From Mycobacterium sp. E796 (lineage in GTDB: Bacteria; Actinomycetota; Actinomycetes; Mycobacteriales; Mycobacteriaceae), in assembly GCF_001672815.1 (NCBI RefSeq), contig NZ_LZKK01000086.1, positions 1 through 36,336 of the forward strand: 36,336 nucleotides of DNA, in the 5' to 3' direction. The translations under genes and the position numbers were made by a program. Below the pieces are notes generated by a model, which did not search any database, had not been told where the DNA came from, and saw only the letters and a program-made list of their open reading frames with translations. Positions 8,475 to 16,169 of this stretch are shown piece after piece. Every line of letters starts with the position of its first letter. Positions within the stretch are counted from its first letter, which is position 1.

Positions 8475-9490
8475 AAGTTCTCGTGACTGGTAGCGCGGGA
8501 TTCATCAATGGGTACGTTGTCGACGAGCTGCTGCGCGCGGGCCACGAGGTCGTCGGCGTGGACAATTACTCGAAATATGGCAAGGTCAAGAAAAGTTACG
8601 ACGATCACCCGCGGTACCACTTCGTCGAGGGTGACGTCAAAGACCTAGACCTGATGTTCCAGCTGATCGAGGGCTGTGAGCAGATGGTGGCCAGCGCGGC
8701 CCGCATCGGCGGCATAACCTATTTCCACGAGTACGCCTACGATCTGTTGGCCGAGAACGAACGCATCGCCGCCGCCCATTTCGACACCGCCATCTACGCG
8801 TACCGCAAGGGCTGGCTCAAGAAGATCAATGTGATCAGTTCCTCGATGGTGTTCGAAAACGCCACTGTTTTCCCCACTCCGGAGAAACACATCACCGAAT
8901 GCCCGCCTCCGACAAGCACTTACGGCTTTCAGAAGCTGGCCTGTGAGTACTTTGCGCATGGCGCGTATGAGCAGTATGGCCTTCCGTACACGATCATCCG
9001 CCCGTTCAACTGTGTGGGCACTGGCGAACAGCGGGCACTGGGTGGCCGCGAAATCCCAAGCGGTAATGTCAAACTCGCCATGAGTCACGTCGTGCCCGAC
9101 CTCGTTCAGAAGGTGGCGAAGGGCCAGGACCCGCTGCGCATCCTCGGCGATGGCACCCAGGTGCGGCACTACACCTACGGCGGCGACCTCGCCCGCGGCA
9201 TTCGGACATGCATGGAGCATCCGGCCGCGCTGAACGGGGACTTCAACCTCTCGACGCCCGAACCCACCACGGTATTGGAGCTGGCGGAGGCGATCTGGAA
9301 GAAGATGCGTCCCGGCACTCCGTTTCGCTATGAAAGCGACCCGCCTTTCGAGCACGACGTCCAGTTGCGCTCACCGGACGTTCACAAGGCTTCCGAGGTT
9401 CTGGGCTTCGAGGCGGCGACACCGCTCGATGCCATGCTGGACGAGGTCATTCCCTGGATCGTCGACGCCGTCGAGGCGGGGACCATCTGA
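8471..9490 (+). CDS. NAD-dependent epimerase/dehydratase (extended SDR)
   Basis: A 339-residue extended short-chain dehydrogenase of the nucleotide-sugar epimerase type. The cofactor loop reads TGSAGFING, so the usual third glycine of GxxGxxG is Asn, an uncommon variant. The catalytic YxxxK is YGFQK in STYGFQKLACE, with an SSS triad serine upstream (ISSSMVF). Later blocks (RPFNCVGTGEQ, GDGTQVRHYTYGGDLA) are typical of the family. The GTG at 8471 overlaps the stop of the dehydrogenase by four bases. Coupling to a sugar dehydrogenase suggests a UDP-uronic acid 4-epimerase-like step, but a decarboxylase or dehydratase is not excluded. Confidence 0.88.
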   Translation: MKVLVTGSAGFINGYVVDELLRAGHEVVGVDNYSKYGKVKKSYDDHPRYHFVEGDVKDLDLMFQLIEGCEQMVASAARIGGITYFHEYAYDLLAENERIAAAHFDTAIYAYRKGWLKKINVISSSMVFENATVFPTPEKHITECPPPTSTYGFQKLACEYFAHGAYEQYGLPYTIIRPFNCVGTGEQRALGGREIPSGNVKLAMSHVVPDLVQKVAKGQDPLRILGDGTQVRHYTYGGDLARGIRTCMEHPAALNGDFNLSTPEPTTVLELAEAIWKKMRPGTPFRYESDPPFEHDVQLRSPDVHKASEVLGFEAATPLDAMLDEVIPWIVDAVEAGTI

Positions 9491-9516
9491 CGTGGATCGT
9501 TTGCCACTATTGGAAC

Positions 9517-11025
9517 GTGATGCACATCGCGGGTGAACCCGACCTCCAGCAGCTCTATCGCAATCGCTTCGGCCACGCCCGAGAGTCCCGGTCGGCCATC
9601 TGGGCCGTATTGGTGCGGGACTTTTTCCAGGCGCGGATCAAGCGCAGCGACACGGTGCTGGACCTTGGGTGTGGTTACGGCGAGTTCCTGAACCACGTGC
9701 GTGCGACGCGTCGGGTCGGGGTCGATCTGAACCCGGACAGCGCGGCCATGCTCGATCCCGGGATCGAGTTTCATCACGGTCGCGCCGACGACCTCGGGTT
9801 CCTCGAGGATGACTCGGTAGACGTCGTCTTCACGAGCAACTTCTTAGAGCACATGCAAGGCAAAGATGAGGTCGAGCGGACGATCGCCGAGGCCCGCCGG
9901 GTGCTCAAGCCGGGTGGGCATCTCATCGCGATGGGGCCGAACATCCGTCTGGTCCCGGGTGCCTATTGGGATTTCTGGGATCACACCGTGCCGATCAGCG
10001 ATCGCTCTCTGATCGAGCTGCTGGAGGCCAGCGACTTCGAGATCGTGGAGAGCTACGACCGGTTTATGCCGTACACGGCGTCCTCGTCGTTGCCGCAGGC
10101 TCCGATTTTGGTGCGCCTGTATCTACTGTTGAGGCCGGCATGGCGAATCTTGGGCAAGCAGTTCGTGATTCGCGCTCGGAAGCCCGGATCCGGGTCCGAG
10201 ACGGGTGATCAGCGTCTGGTAAGCGTGGTCATCCCGGTCTACAACGAGGGCGAGAACATTCAGGCCTGCATCAGGAGGCTTACCGAGGCGTTGGCGGAGA
10301 CCCCGCACGAACTGCTCGTCTGTTATGACTTCGATGAGGACGACACGCTGCCGGCGCTGGCCGCGATGCCCGACAAGCCCGCCACCGTGCGGTTGGTTCG
10401 CAACTCGATCGGAAAGGGCGTGGCCAACGCGCTGATCGCCGGCTTCGGGGCCGCGCGTGGTGACGTCGTGGTCACCAGCATGGCCGACCTGTCGGATCCG
10501 CCCTCGGCGATTCCGTTGATGGCGGCCAAGATTCGTGAAGAGGGCGCAGCTGTGGTCAGCGGGTCGCGGTATATGCGCGGCGGTAGCCAGCGTGGCGGCC
10601 CCAGGTTGAAGACGCTGATATCGCGGACCGCGGGGCTCAGCCTGCACTACGTGGGCGGCATCCCGACTCACGACGCCACCACGAACTTTCGCGCCTACAG
10701 CCGCCGTTTTCTCGACGACGTTCCGGTGGAGAGTGAGCGAGGATTCGAGGTGGGGCTCGAGCTCACCACGAAGGCTCACCTCCTGGGTTATCGCGTCGAT
10801 GAAGTCCCGAGCAGCTGGGAGGACCGAACCGCCGGCACAAGCAGGTTCGACCTGGTCGGCTGGTTGCCCGCCTACTTGCATTGGTATGGGTTGGCCATGC
10901 GGGGTCCCATGTTGCGCTGGACGGGCGGCGGGCTGGCATCGCTCGGGGCGCTTGGGCTGCTGCGGCGGTATCGCGGAGGCGATCTTCGGCCAGGGGTGAC
11001 GCGAAAGAAATTGCCGCCACGATGA
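9517..11025 (+). CDS. Fusion protein: SAM methyltransferase + DPM-type GT2 glycosyltransferase
   Basis: A 502-residue two-domain protein. Residues 1-220 are a class I SAM-dependent methyltransferase with motif I VLDLGCGYGEF (47-57), an acidic GVDLN strand end (68-72) and LKPGGHL (130-136). Residues 234 to about 450 are a GT2 domain beginning VSVVIPVYNEGEN, with acidic clusters YDFDEDD and MADLSD that fit the nucleotide-sugar and metal sites, and a SWEDRTAGTSRF segment like the R-x-x-G-x-S-(K/R)-F signature of dolichol/polyprenyl-phosphate mannose synthases. A hydrophobic patch near 465-485 may anchor the C-terminus. The start is GTG 9517 or ATG 9520. There is no frame break between the domains. 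One protein may make a polyprenyl-phosphate sugar and methylate an intermediate; substrates are unknown. Confidence 0.88.
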   Translation: MMHIAGEPDLQQLYRNRFGHARESRSAIWAVLVRDFFQARIKRSDTVLDLGCGYGEFLNHVRATRRVGVDLNPDSAAMLDPGIEFHHGRADDLGFLEDDSVDVVFTSNFLEHMQGKDEVERTIAEARRVLKPGGHLIAMGPNIRLVPGAYWDFWDHTVPISDRSLIELLEASDFEIVESYDRFMPYTASSSLPQAPILVRLYLLLRPAWRILGKQFVIRARKPGSGSETGDQRLVSVVIPVYNEGENIQACIRRLTEALAETPHELLVCYDFDEDDTLPALAAMPDKPATVRLVRNSIGKGVANALIAGFGAARGDVVVTSMADLSDPPSAIPLMAAKIREEGAAVVSGSRYMRGGSQRGGPRLKTLISRTAGLSLHYVGGIPTHDATTNFRAYSRRFLDDVPVESERGFEVGLELTTKAHLLGYRVDEVPSSWEDRTAGTSRFDLVGWLPAYLHWYGLAMRGPMLRWTGGGLASLGALGLLRRYRGGDLRPGVTRKKLPPR

Positions 11026-11053
11026 ATCTGGATTGACCGGGGGACGTCATTCG

Positions 11054-12661
11054 ATGGGCGAACAGGACAAATTGGTGCTGGACCCAGCAGGCGGAAGCTC
11101 CCGACCCGAGCCCACCGCGCCCGCTGCAGACGATCATGGCCAGACCACCGCGCAGCCGGCGGACGAACCGCGACGCCCGCGCGGCATGGTGGCGCTTATG
11201 GCGGCGGTCGCCTGCACGGTCGCCGGTTCCCGGTTGATTGTCATTTGGGCGCTCGGTTCGCCGGTGCCGTTGTTGGATCAGTGGAATGGGGAAGGCCAGA
11301 AAGTCTACGGACCGTATCTTCGGGGGACACTGGCCTTCGCCGACCTCTTCGCCCCACACAACTCACACCGCATTTTCATTTTTCGGCTGCTCTCACTAGC
11401 CCATCTCGAGCTGGCCGGCGAGTGGAACACGCGCCTGGAGATGATTTTCGGTGCGCTCGCGCTCACCGCCGTGGCCACCTGGCTCGCGGCATTGCTGATG
11501 CCCCTCGTCGCGCCGCAATGCCAGTTGCTTCTGGCCTGTTTCGTCGCATTCGTGTTTGCGTTTCCGATCGGCTACGAGAACGCGCTATCCGGGTTTCAGT
11601 CAATGGTGTACATCTCGTTGCTTTTTGCCGTCGCGGCGCTGGTTGCTTTCGCCACCGCGGAGGCGTTCTCCTTACGATGGTTCGGCGGATTGGCGGCCGC
11701 AGTCCTCAGTTGCCTGTCTTTTGCGGCAGGTGTGTCCACGGTTCTGGCTGTCGGTTTACTGGTGGGGCTGCAGCTGGCAACCAGGGTCAGGAAGCGGAGC
11801 GGTCGTGAGCTCGCAGCCGTCGTCGTTATTGCATCAACCGCTGTCGCGACGATCCTCTGGGAGGCATCGGACGCGAATCCGTTGTCCACTCCGTGGACCT
11901 TCATCGAGGGATTGGTCCTGTTCACCGCGAGGATTATCCTTCCAATGATTCCGACGGTTTGGTTCTGTTGGCACACGCTTACAACGCGCCCGGCGATCTC
12001 TGACCGCGCCTGGGTAGCGGTAGGAATCGCTGGGTGGGTTGTCATCCAGGTTGTACTGCTCGCATACGGCCGTGGAAACCTGGTGGCGCCACGCTATTTG
12101 GACATGCTCCTGCTCGCCTACCCACTCGGGCTGGTGGGCGTGCTAACCCTTGCCGGCCAAGTGCAGGCCAGGCGGCCCGGCCGAGTAGCGAGATCCTTGA
12201 CGGCAACGTACGTGTTCTTCCTCGTAGCGATCGTCGCAGCGATGGGCAACGTGGGAGTGCTCGGATCGATCAAATGGTCCGAAGCGGCACGCCAACAGGA
12301 GGTCGAGGTGAAGGCCTATCTCGCCACCAACGACCTTGACCACCTCAAGCCAAAGGACGGCCCGGGTCTTGAGGCGCAACTCTATTTCCCCACGCAGCAG
12401 CTAGCCGAGATTCTGGCAGACCCGGATGTCAGGGCGGTCCTGCCGCCACAATTCCGCCCCCCTGGCGCCGACATCGCAACGGCGCGAAACCGAATGTGGC
12501 TCAAGGGATCTGTTGCTGAGGGCACGGCCGCCGCGGTTCATGTCATGCTTTCGATCGGGCCCGTGTTGCTGGCGTTGGGGGTCAGCTTGTTCTTCGCTGT
12601 CGCAGCGCGACGGAGCCTTGCAGGTGCTGAGGGCGGCGTCGTTGTGACGTCGGCGATCTAG
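11054..12661 (+). CDS. Polytopic membrane protein, copy 2 of a paralogous pair (GT-C-like)
   Basis: A 535-residue integral membrane protein that aligns over nearly its full length with the one at 4734-6305, roughly half of the residues being identical by eye. Shared features are a charged N-terminal tail, the DQW motif in the first extracytoplasmic loop, FAPHNSHRIFIFR, LELAGEWNTRLEMIFGA, PIGYENALSGFQS, and a soluble loop with RQQEVEVKAYLAT and VRAVLPPQFRP before the last membrane segment. The ATG at 11054 has GGGGGA nine bases upstream; the in-frame TTG at 11033 is less likely. It begins 28 bases after the fusion gene and probably belongs to the same transcript. Function is unknown; two copies suggest two related acceptors or sugars. 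Confidence 0.82.
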   Translation: MGEQDKLVLDPAGGSSRPEPTAPAADDHGQTTAQPADEPRRPRGMVALMAAVACTVAGSRLIVIWALGSPVPLLDQWNGEGQKVYGPYLRGTLAFADLFAPHNSHRIFIFRLLSLAHLELAGEWNTRLEMIFGALALTAVATWLAALLMPLVAPQCQLLLACFVAFVFAFPIGYENALSGFQSMVYISLLFAVAALVAFATAEAFSLRWFGGLAAAVLSCLSFAAGVSTVLAVGLLVGLQLATRVRKRSGRELAAVVVIASTAVATILWEASDANPLSTPWTFIEGLVLFTARIILPMIPTVWFCWHTLTTRPAISDRAWVAVGIAGWVVIQVVLLAYGRGNLVAPRYLDMLLLAYPLGLVGVLTLAGQVQARRPGRVARSLTATYVFFLVAIVAAMGNVGVLGSIKWSEAARQQEVEVKAYLATNDLDHLKPKDGPGLEAQLYFPTQQLAEILADPDVRAVLPPQFRPPGADIATARNRMWLKGSVAEGTAAAVHVMLSIGPVLLALGVSLFFAVAARRSLAGAEGGVVVTSAI

Positions 12662-12701
12662 GGTTTCAACGTTGTGTCGTCGTCATCTCGCCGTGAAAGG
12701 G

Positions 12702-12715
12702 CCGCCGGACGGCGG
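12702..12715. terminator. Possible stem-loop terminator after membrane-protein gene
   Basis: CCGCC-GGAC-GGCGG forms a GC-rich hairpin about 40 bases after the stop at 12661, and a second perfect repeat, CGTCGA with TCGACG, follows at 12731-12751. There is no U-tract, which is common for mycobacterial terminators but makes the call weak. Confidence 0.35.
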
Positions 12716-12751
12716 TTGCGGTCGGGCGGGCGTCGACGGTTCGGATCGACG

Positions 12752-12782
12752 GTGACTCCGGAACCTGCCGCTGAAGTACTAT
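12752..12782 (+). promoter_or_regulatory. Weak candidate promoter for the C-methyltransferase operon
   Basis: TACTAT at 12777-12782 fits the mycobacterial -10 pattern TAnnnT. A partial -35 match, GTGACT (four of six to TTGACA), begins at 12752 with a long 19-base spacer. A transcript from here would start near 12790, just ahead of a 46-codon ORF and the methyltransferase gene. Confidence 0.28.
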
Positions 12783-12797
12783 CCTTACCACCTTGTT

Positions 12798-12938
12798 ATG
12801 GAGACGATGAGCATTCAACGGACGAGCAGGTTCCTTCCGATCAAGGAAAAGAACTTCGTCGAGACCCGTGCCCCCGAATTCCGATCGGCCGGCGCATCGC
12901 AGGCGATTGATCCGCAAACGAGGCAAACAGGAGCTTAA
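12798..12938 (+). CDS. Small ORF of 46 codons immediately upstream of C-methyltransferase (hypothetical)
   Basis: An ATG at 12798 opens a 46-codon frame that ends in TAA at 12936-12938, one base before the ATG of the methyltransferase at 12940. The peptide is hydrophilic and begins METMSIQRTSRFLPIKEKN; it has no membrane segment and I recognise no family. No good ribosome-binding site precedes it; GGAGA overlaps its own second and third codons. The tight junction could allow translational coupling, or the frame may be the residue of a lost gene or chance. It is too short to judge by codon usage. Confidence 0.3.
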   Translation: METMSIQRTSRFLPIKEKNFVETRAPEFRSAGASQAIDPQTRQTGA

Positions 12939-12939
12939 T

Positions 12940-14142
12940 ATGGCCACACCGCCAACCGCGACGATGGAATGTCGATTGTGCGGCGAACCCGCCGCCGTCG
13001 AGTTTCTCAACCTTGGACAGCAACCGCTGGCGAATAAATACCCGACGGAAGCTCAATTCGCCGCGGAGGAGTTCTTCCCCTTGCAGGTGTTCTTCTGCCC
13101 GACGTGCAAGAACGTCCAACTCGGCACGATCATCTCGCGCGAGAGGATGTTCGAGGACTACTACTATCTGTCCTCGGTTAACCGCGCTCTGGTGAACCAT
13201 TTCGAGGACCTGGCGCAGAAACTCGCGTCGGCGAATTTCGTGGTCGACGTCGGCTCCAACGACGGGGTGCTGCTCAGGCCGCTGCAGAAGTTAGGCGTGA
13301 AAGCGCTCGGCGTCGAGCCTTCGATCAACGTCTCGAAGATCGCGAACGACGAAGGCCTGGAAACGCTGACGTCTTTCTTCGACATGGCGGCCGCCGAAGC
13401 CATCGAAGCATCCCATGGCAAGGCGGACGTCATCGTCGCCAGCAGCGTCTTCACCCACCTCGAGGATCCGAGTGGATTCATCGAGACCGTGAAACGGCTG
13501 CTGACGGACGACGGAACGTTCATCGTCGAGGTCGAATACATCGGATCCATTCTGGCCACCACGCAGTTCGAGCGGTTCTATCTGGATCGGATTTTCTACT
13601 ACTCACTCACATCGCTGGCGAAGTTGTTCGAGGCGCACGGCATGTTGATCGCCGACGTGCGGGAGATCACGCCGCACGGCGGCTCGCTGCAGGTGTTCGT
13701 GCAACGAGCGGGCCGGCAATCCCCCTCCGATGCGACGGTGCGATTCCTCGCGCGCGAGGAAGAGGAGTTGACCCTGGAAACGTTGCAAGAGTTCCGGCGC
13801 AACGTGGATATCCAAATGGCCGCGTTCAAAGACCGACTGGCGGAATACCGGCAAGCCGGCCTGCAGGTCGCCGGCTACGGTTCGCCCGCCCGCGTGGCGA
13901 CGATTTGCAATTACGGCAAGATCGGGCCCAGCGAAATCCCGTTCACCGTCGACGACAGCCCCTTGAAGCAGAACAAGTTCACCCCTGGCACGCACATCCC
14001 GATCGTTCCCAAGAGCTACCTGGACGAACACAAGCCCGACGTCCTCGTCGTCTTCGCATACGAATACATCGACGACATCAAGAAGAAGACCGACGGGGCG
14101 TACCGCTATTTGAAGCCCATCCCACCGACAGACCTGACATAG
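12940..14142 (+). CDS. Zinc-ribbon sugar C-methyltransferase (TylC3/NovU-like)
   Basis: A 400-residue protein with the three-part build of nucleotide-sugar C-methyltransferases: an N-terminal zinc-binding domain with Cys11/Cys14 (CRLC) and Cys53/Cys56 (CPTC), a SAM-binding core with VVDVGSNDGVLL (about 101-112), and a C-terminal domain with a GYGSPARVATICNYGKI segment typical of the Methyltransf_14 family. These enzymes methylate C3 (or C5) of a 4-keto-deoxysugar nucleotide. The ATG at 12940 has CAGGAG six bases upstream and is preferred over the in-frame extension to 12868. It leads a rightward set of an SDR and a Gfo/Idh oxidoreductase, fitting branched-chain deoxysugar synthesis. 3-C-methyl sugars such as kansosamine occur in some mycobacterial LOS; no aminotransferase is present here, so the product is not assigned. 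Confidence 0.88.
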   Translation: MATPPTATMECRLCGEPAAVEFLNLGQQPLANKYPTEAQFAAEEFFPLQVFFCPTCKNVQLGTIISRERMFEDYYYLSSVNRALVNHFEDLAQKLASANFVVDVGSNDGVLLRPLQKLGVKALGVEPSINVSKIANDEGLETLTSFFDMAAAEAIEASHGKADVIVASSVFTHLEDPSGFIETVKRLLTDDGTFIVEVEYIGSILATTQFERFYLDRIFYYSLTSLAKLFEAHGMLIADVREITPHGGSLQVFVQRAGRQSPSDATVRFLAREEEELTLETLQEFRRNVDIQMAAFKDRLAEYRQAGLQVAGYGSPARVATICNYGKIGPSEIPFTVDDSPLKQNKFTPGTHIPIVPKSYLDEHKPDVLVVFAYEYIDDIKKKTDGAYRYLKPIPPTDLT

Positions 14143-14157
14143 CAGAAAGTTCCTTGT

Positions 14158-15237
14158 ATGCCTGAACATTTCATCGTCCGCCGCGACACCGAGGCGATCA
14201 TCCGGGGCCTCGGTGACGATGCCCACCGCTTGTCGGGAAAAACCGTACTGCTGAGCGGCGGTGCGGGCTTCCTCGGCAAGCACTTCCTGCGGGTGTTCAA
14301 GCGGCTCAACGACACGATCCTCGAAGAGCCCGTGCGGGTGCTGTCGGTCGACAACTTCATCACGGGCGACCCGAGCACCTCTGAGCGCGACGAGAACATC
14401 GCCGAGGTGTGGGCCGATGTCACCTATCCGCTGCCGGTGCGCGAAGACATTCACTTCATCATGCATGCGGCCGGCCTGGCTTCGCCGGTCTACTACATGA
14501 AGTATCCGCTCGAAACCATCGAAAGCGCGGTGTCGGGCATCGAGAATCTGCTCAAGTTGGGGCGCCAGAACCCGTCGCTGGAAGGGTTCTTGTTCTTCAG
14601 TTCCAGCGAAATCTACGGTGACCCCGATCCCCGGTTCGTCCCAACCCCGGAGACCTACCACGGTCACGTCTCGAGCGTCGGCCCCCGCGCTTGCTACGAC
14701 GAGTCCAAACGACTCGCCGAAACGATCGCGACGGTTTATCACCAGAAGTACGGCTTACCGGTGACGATCGTCAGGCCGTTCAACGTGTTTGGGCCCGGGA
14801 TGAAGCACAACGATCGACGCGTCGTTCCGATGTTCACCTATCAGGCGCTGAATGGCGAGGCGATTCCGGTGCACGGGGACGGACTGCAGACGCGAACGTT
14901 CTGCTACATCACGGACGCGATCACCGGCTTTCTGAAGGTGCTACTCAGAGGACGCCCCGGCGAGCCGTACAACATCGGCAATGCCGCCAACGAAATCTCG
15001 ATGCTGAATCTGGCCGAGCTGTACGGAAAGCTCGTCCCCGGCTCGACATTTCAGCGCATCGAGTATCCCGACACCTACCCGGCGGGCGAGCCGCAGCGAC
15101 GCTGCCCGGACCTCACCAAAGCGCACGAGCAGTTGGACTATCAACCGCAGGTGGATGTCGAAGACGGGCTCGCGCGATTTGTCGACTGGGCCAAAGACCA
15201 GCCGTCTTACCGGAAGGGCGCATGCGAGTCGGTGTAG
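14158..15237 (+). CDS. Nucleotide-sugar SDR (UDP-glucuronate decarboxylase/4,6-dehydratase-like)
   Basis: A 359-residue extended SDR. The Rossmann loop is GGAGFLG (about 39-45) after an unusual 30-residue N-terminal extension; the active site has SSSEIYGD and the catalytic YDESK of CYDESKR; RPFNVFGPGM and RTFCYITDA are family blocks. The overall pattern is nearest UDP-glucuronate decarboxylases and dTDP-glucose 4,6-dehydratases. It differs from the canonical UDP-xylose synthase at 17505-18449, which keeps the full NMACPASP and YWGNVN motifs. It begins 16 bases after the C-methyltransferase stop, and its own end is overlapped by the next gene, so it is most likely part of the branched-sugar set. 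Exact reaction unknown. Confidence 0.85.
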   Translation: MPEHFIVRRDTEAIIRGLGDDAHRLSGKTVLLSGGAGFLGKHFLRVFKRLNDTILEEPVRVLSVDNFITGDPSTSERDENIAEVWADVTYPLPVREDIHFIMHAAGLASPVYYMKYPLETIESAVSGIENLLKLGRQNPSLEGFLFFSSSEIYGDPDPRFVPTPETYHGHVSSVGPRACYDESKRLAETIATVYHQKYGLPVTIVRPFNVFGPGMKHNDRRVVPMFTYQALNGEAIPVHGDGLQTRTFCYITDAITGFLKVLLRGRPGEPYNIGNAANEISMLNLAELYGKLVPGSTFQRIEYPDTYPAGEPQRRCPDLTKAHEQLDYQPQVDVEDGLARFVDWAKDQPSYRKGACESV

Positions 15238-16103
15238 TCGGCCGCGGCAAATGGGGCACGAACATTGTCCGCACGCTGGCGGCGATGCGCGATGTGGAGG
15301 TACTTGACGAGTCGAAGAACATCGACCTCGTTCTTCGGCAGCGGCCCGATGGGGTTCTGATTGCGACACCGTCGGCGACTCATGCGGAAGTCGCGATCCC
15401 GTTCATCGAGGCGGGCGTGCCGACGTTCATCGAAAAACCGATGGCAACGACGGTCGCCGATGCGGTCCGCATTCACCAGGCGGCGTTACGTTCCGGCGCA
15501 CCCGTTGTCGTGGGGCACGTGCAGTTGCATAACCCCGCGTTTCAGGCCGCGAAGAAACTCCTGCCCGAAGTCGACACCGTGCAGGCCGTGTTCTGGGAGG
15601 GAATGAACCACCAACCGCGAACCGACTCGTCGGTGTTGTGGGACTGGCTTCCCCATGGTCTTTCGATGGCGCGGGCGCTATTCGACGCCAATCCCACTTG
15701 CGCGCAGGCCTGGGGCGCGGGCGAGCCGTCACGGTACACGTCCGCGATCGCCAGGTTTGTCATCGGGGACGTCCCGTTCTTCGCGACCGCCAGCTGGACC
15801 TCGCCGGTGAAGCGCCACCGCATGACGGTTATGGGCGAGCAGAACGCGCTCATCTTCGATGACACCGCGGAGCGAAAGCTTTCGCTGCACAACTCCGGTG
15901 GCACGTCGTACCCCGCCTACGGTGACGAACCGCCCCTGACGGGCGAACTTCGGGCGTTCATCGGCGCGTTGGAAGCGGGGGCGGTGGACACGACCCCGCT
16001 CGAAAGCGAGGTTGCGATCGTGCGGGCGATCGGTGCCGCGGAGGAGTCCGCCCGAAATGACGGAAGGCTGGTCGCGATCGACGAGTCTTTCGCGACCGAC
16101 TGA
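15222..16103 (+). CDS. Gfo/Idh/MocA-family oxidoreductase
   Basis: A 293-residue NAD(P)-dependent oxidoreductase. The start is MRVGVVGRGKWGTNIVRTLA with the GxGxxG-type nucleotide loop GRGKWG; the family EKP motif follows as FIEKPMA at about residue 67, the typical position of the conserved lysine. The C-terminal part forms the alpha/beta substrate domain. The ATG at 15222 lies inside the end of the SDR gene, giving a 16-base overlap and strong coupling; a much longer upstream reading frame is a shadow of that SDR. A likely role is 3-keto or 4-keto sugar-nucleotide reduction or oxidation in the pathway begun by the two preceding genes. Confidence 0.88.
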   Translation: MRVGVVGRGKWGTNIVRTLAAMRDVEVLDESKNIDLVLRQRPDGVLIATPSATHAEVAIPFIEAGVPTFIEKPMATTVADAVRIHQAALRSGAPVVVGHVQLHNPAFQAAKKLLPEVDTVQAVFWEGMNHQPRTDSSVLWDWLPHGLSMARALFDANPTCAQAWGAGEPSRYTSAIARFVIGDVPFFATASWTSPVKRHRMTVMGEQNALIFDDTAERKLSLHNSGGTSYPAYGDEPPLTGELRAFIGALEAGAVDTTPLESEVAIVRAIGAAEESARNDGRLVAIDESFATD

Positions 16104-16169
16104 TTCCCGCATGGGCCTCGCCCGCGTGCGGCAGTATGGGCGGCGACCGTTCGGGACACGAAGGGGGTC

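Noticed and set aside
14691..15221. In-frame upstream extension of the Gfo/Idh oxidoreductase
   Set aside because: The extension overlaps the SDR gene and has no homology; MRVGVVGRGKWG at 15222 is the natural N-terminus.
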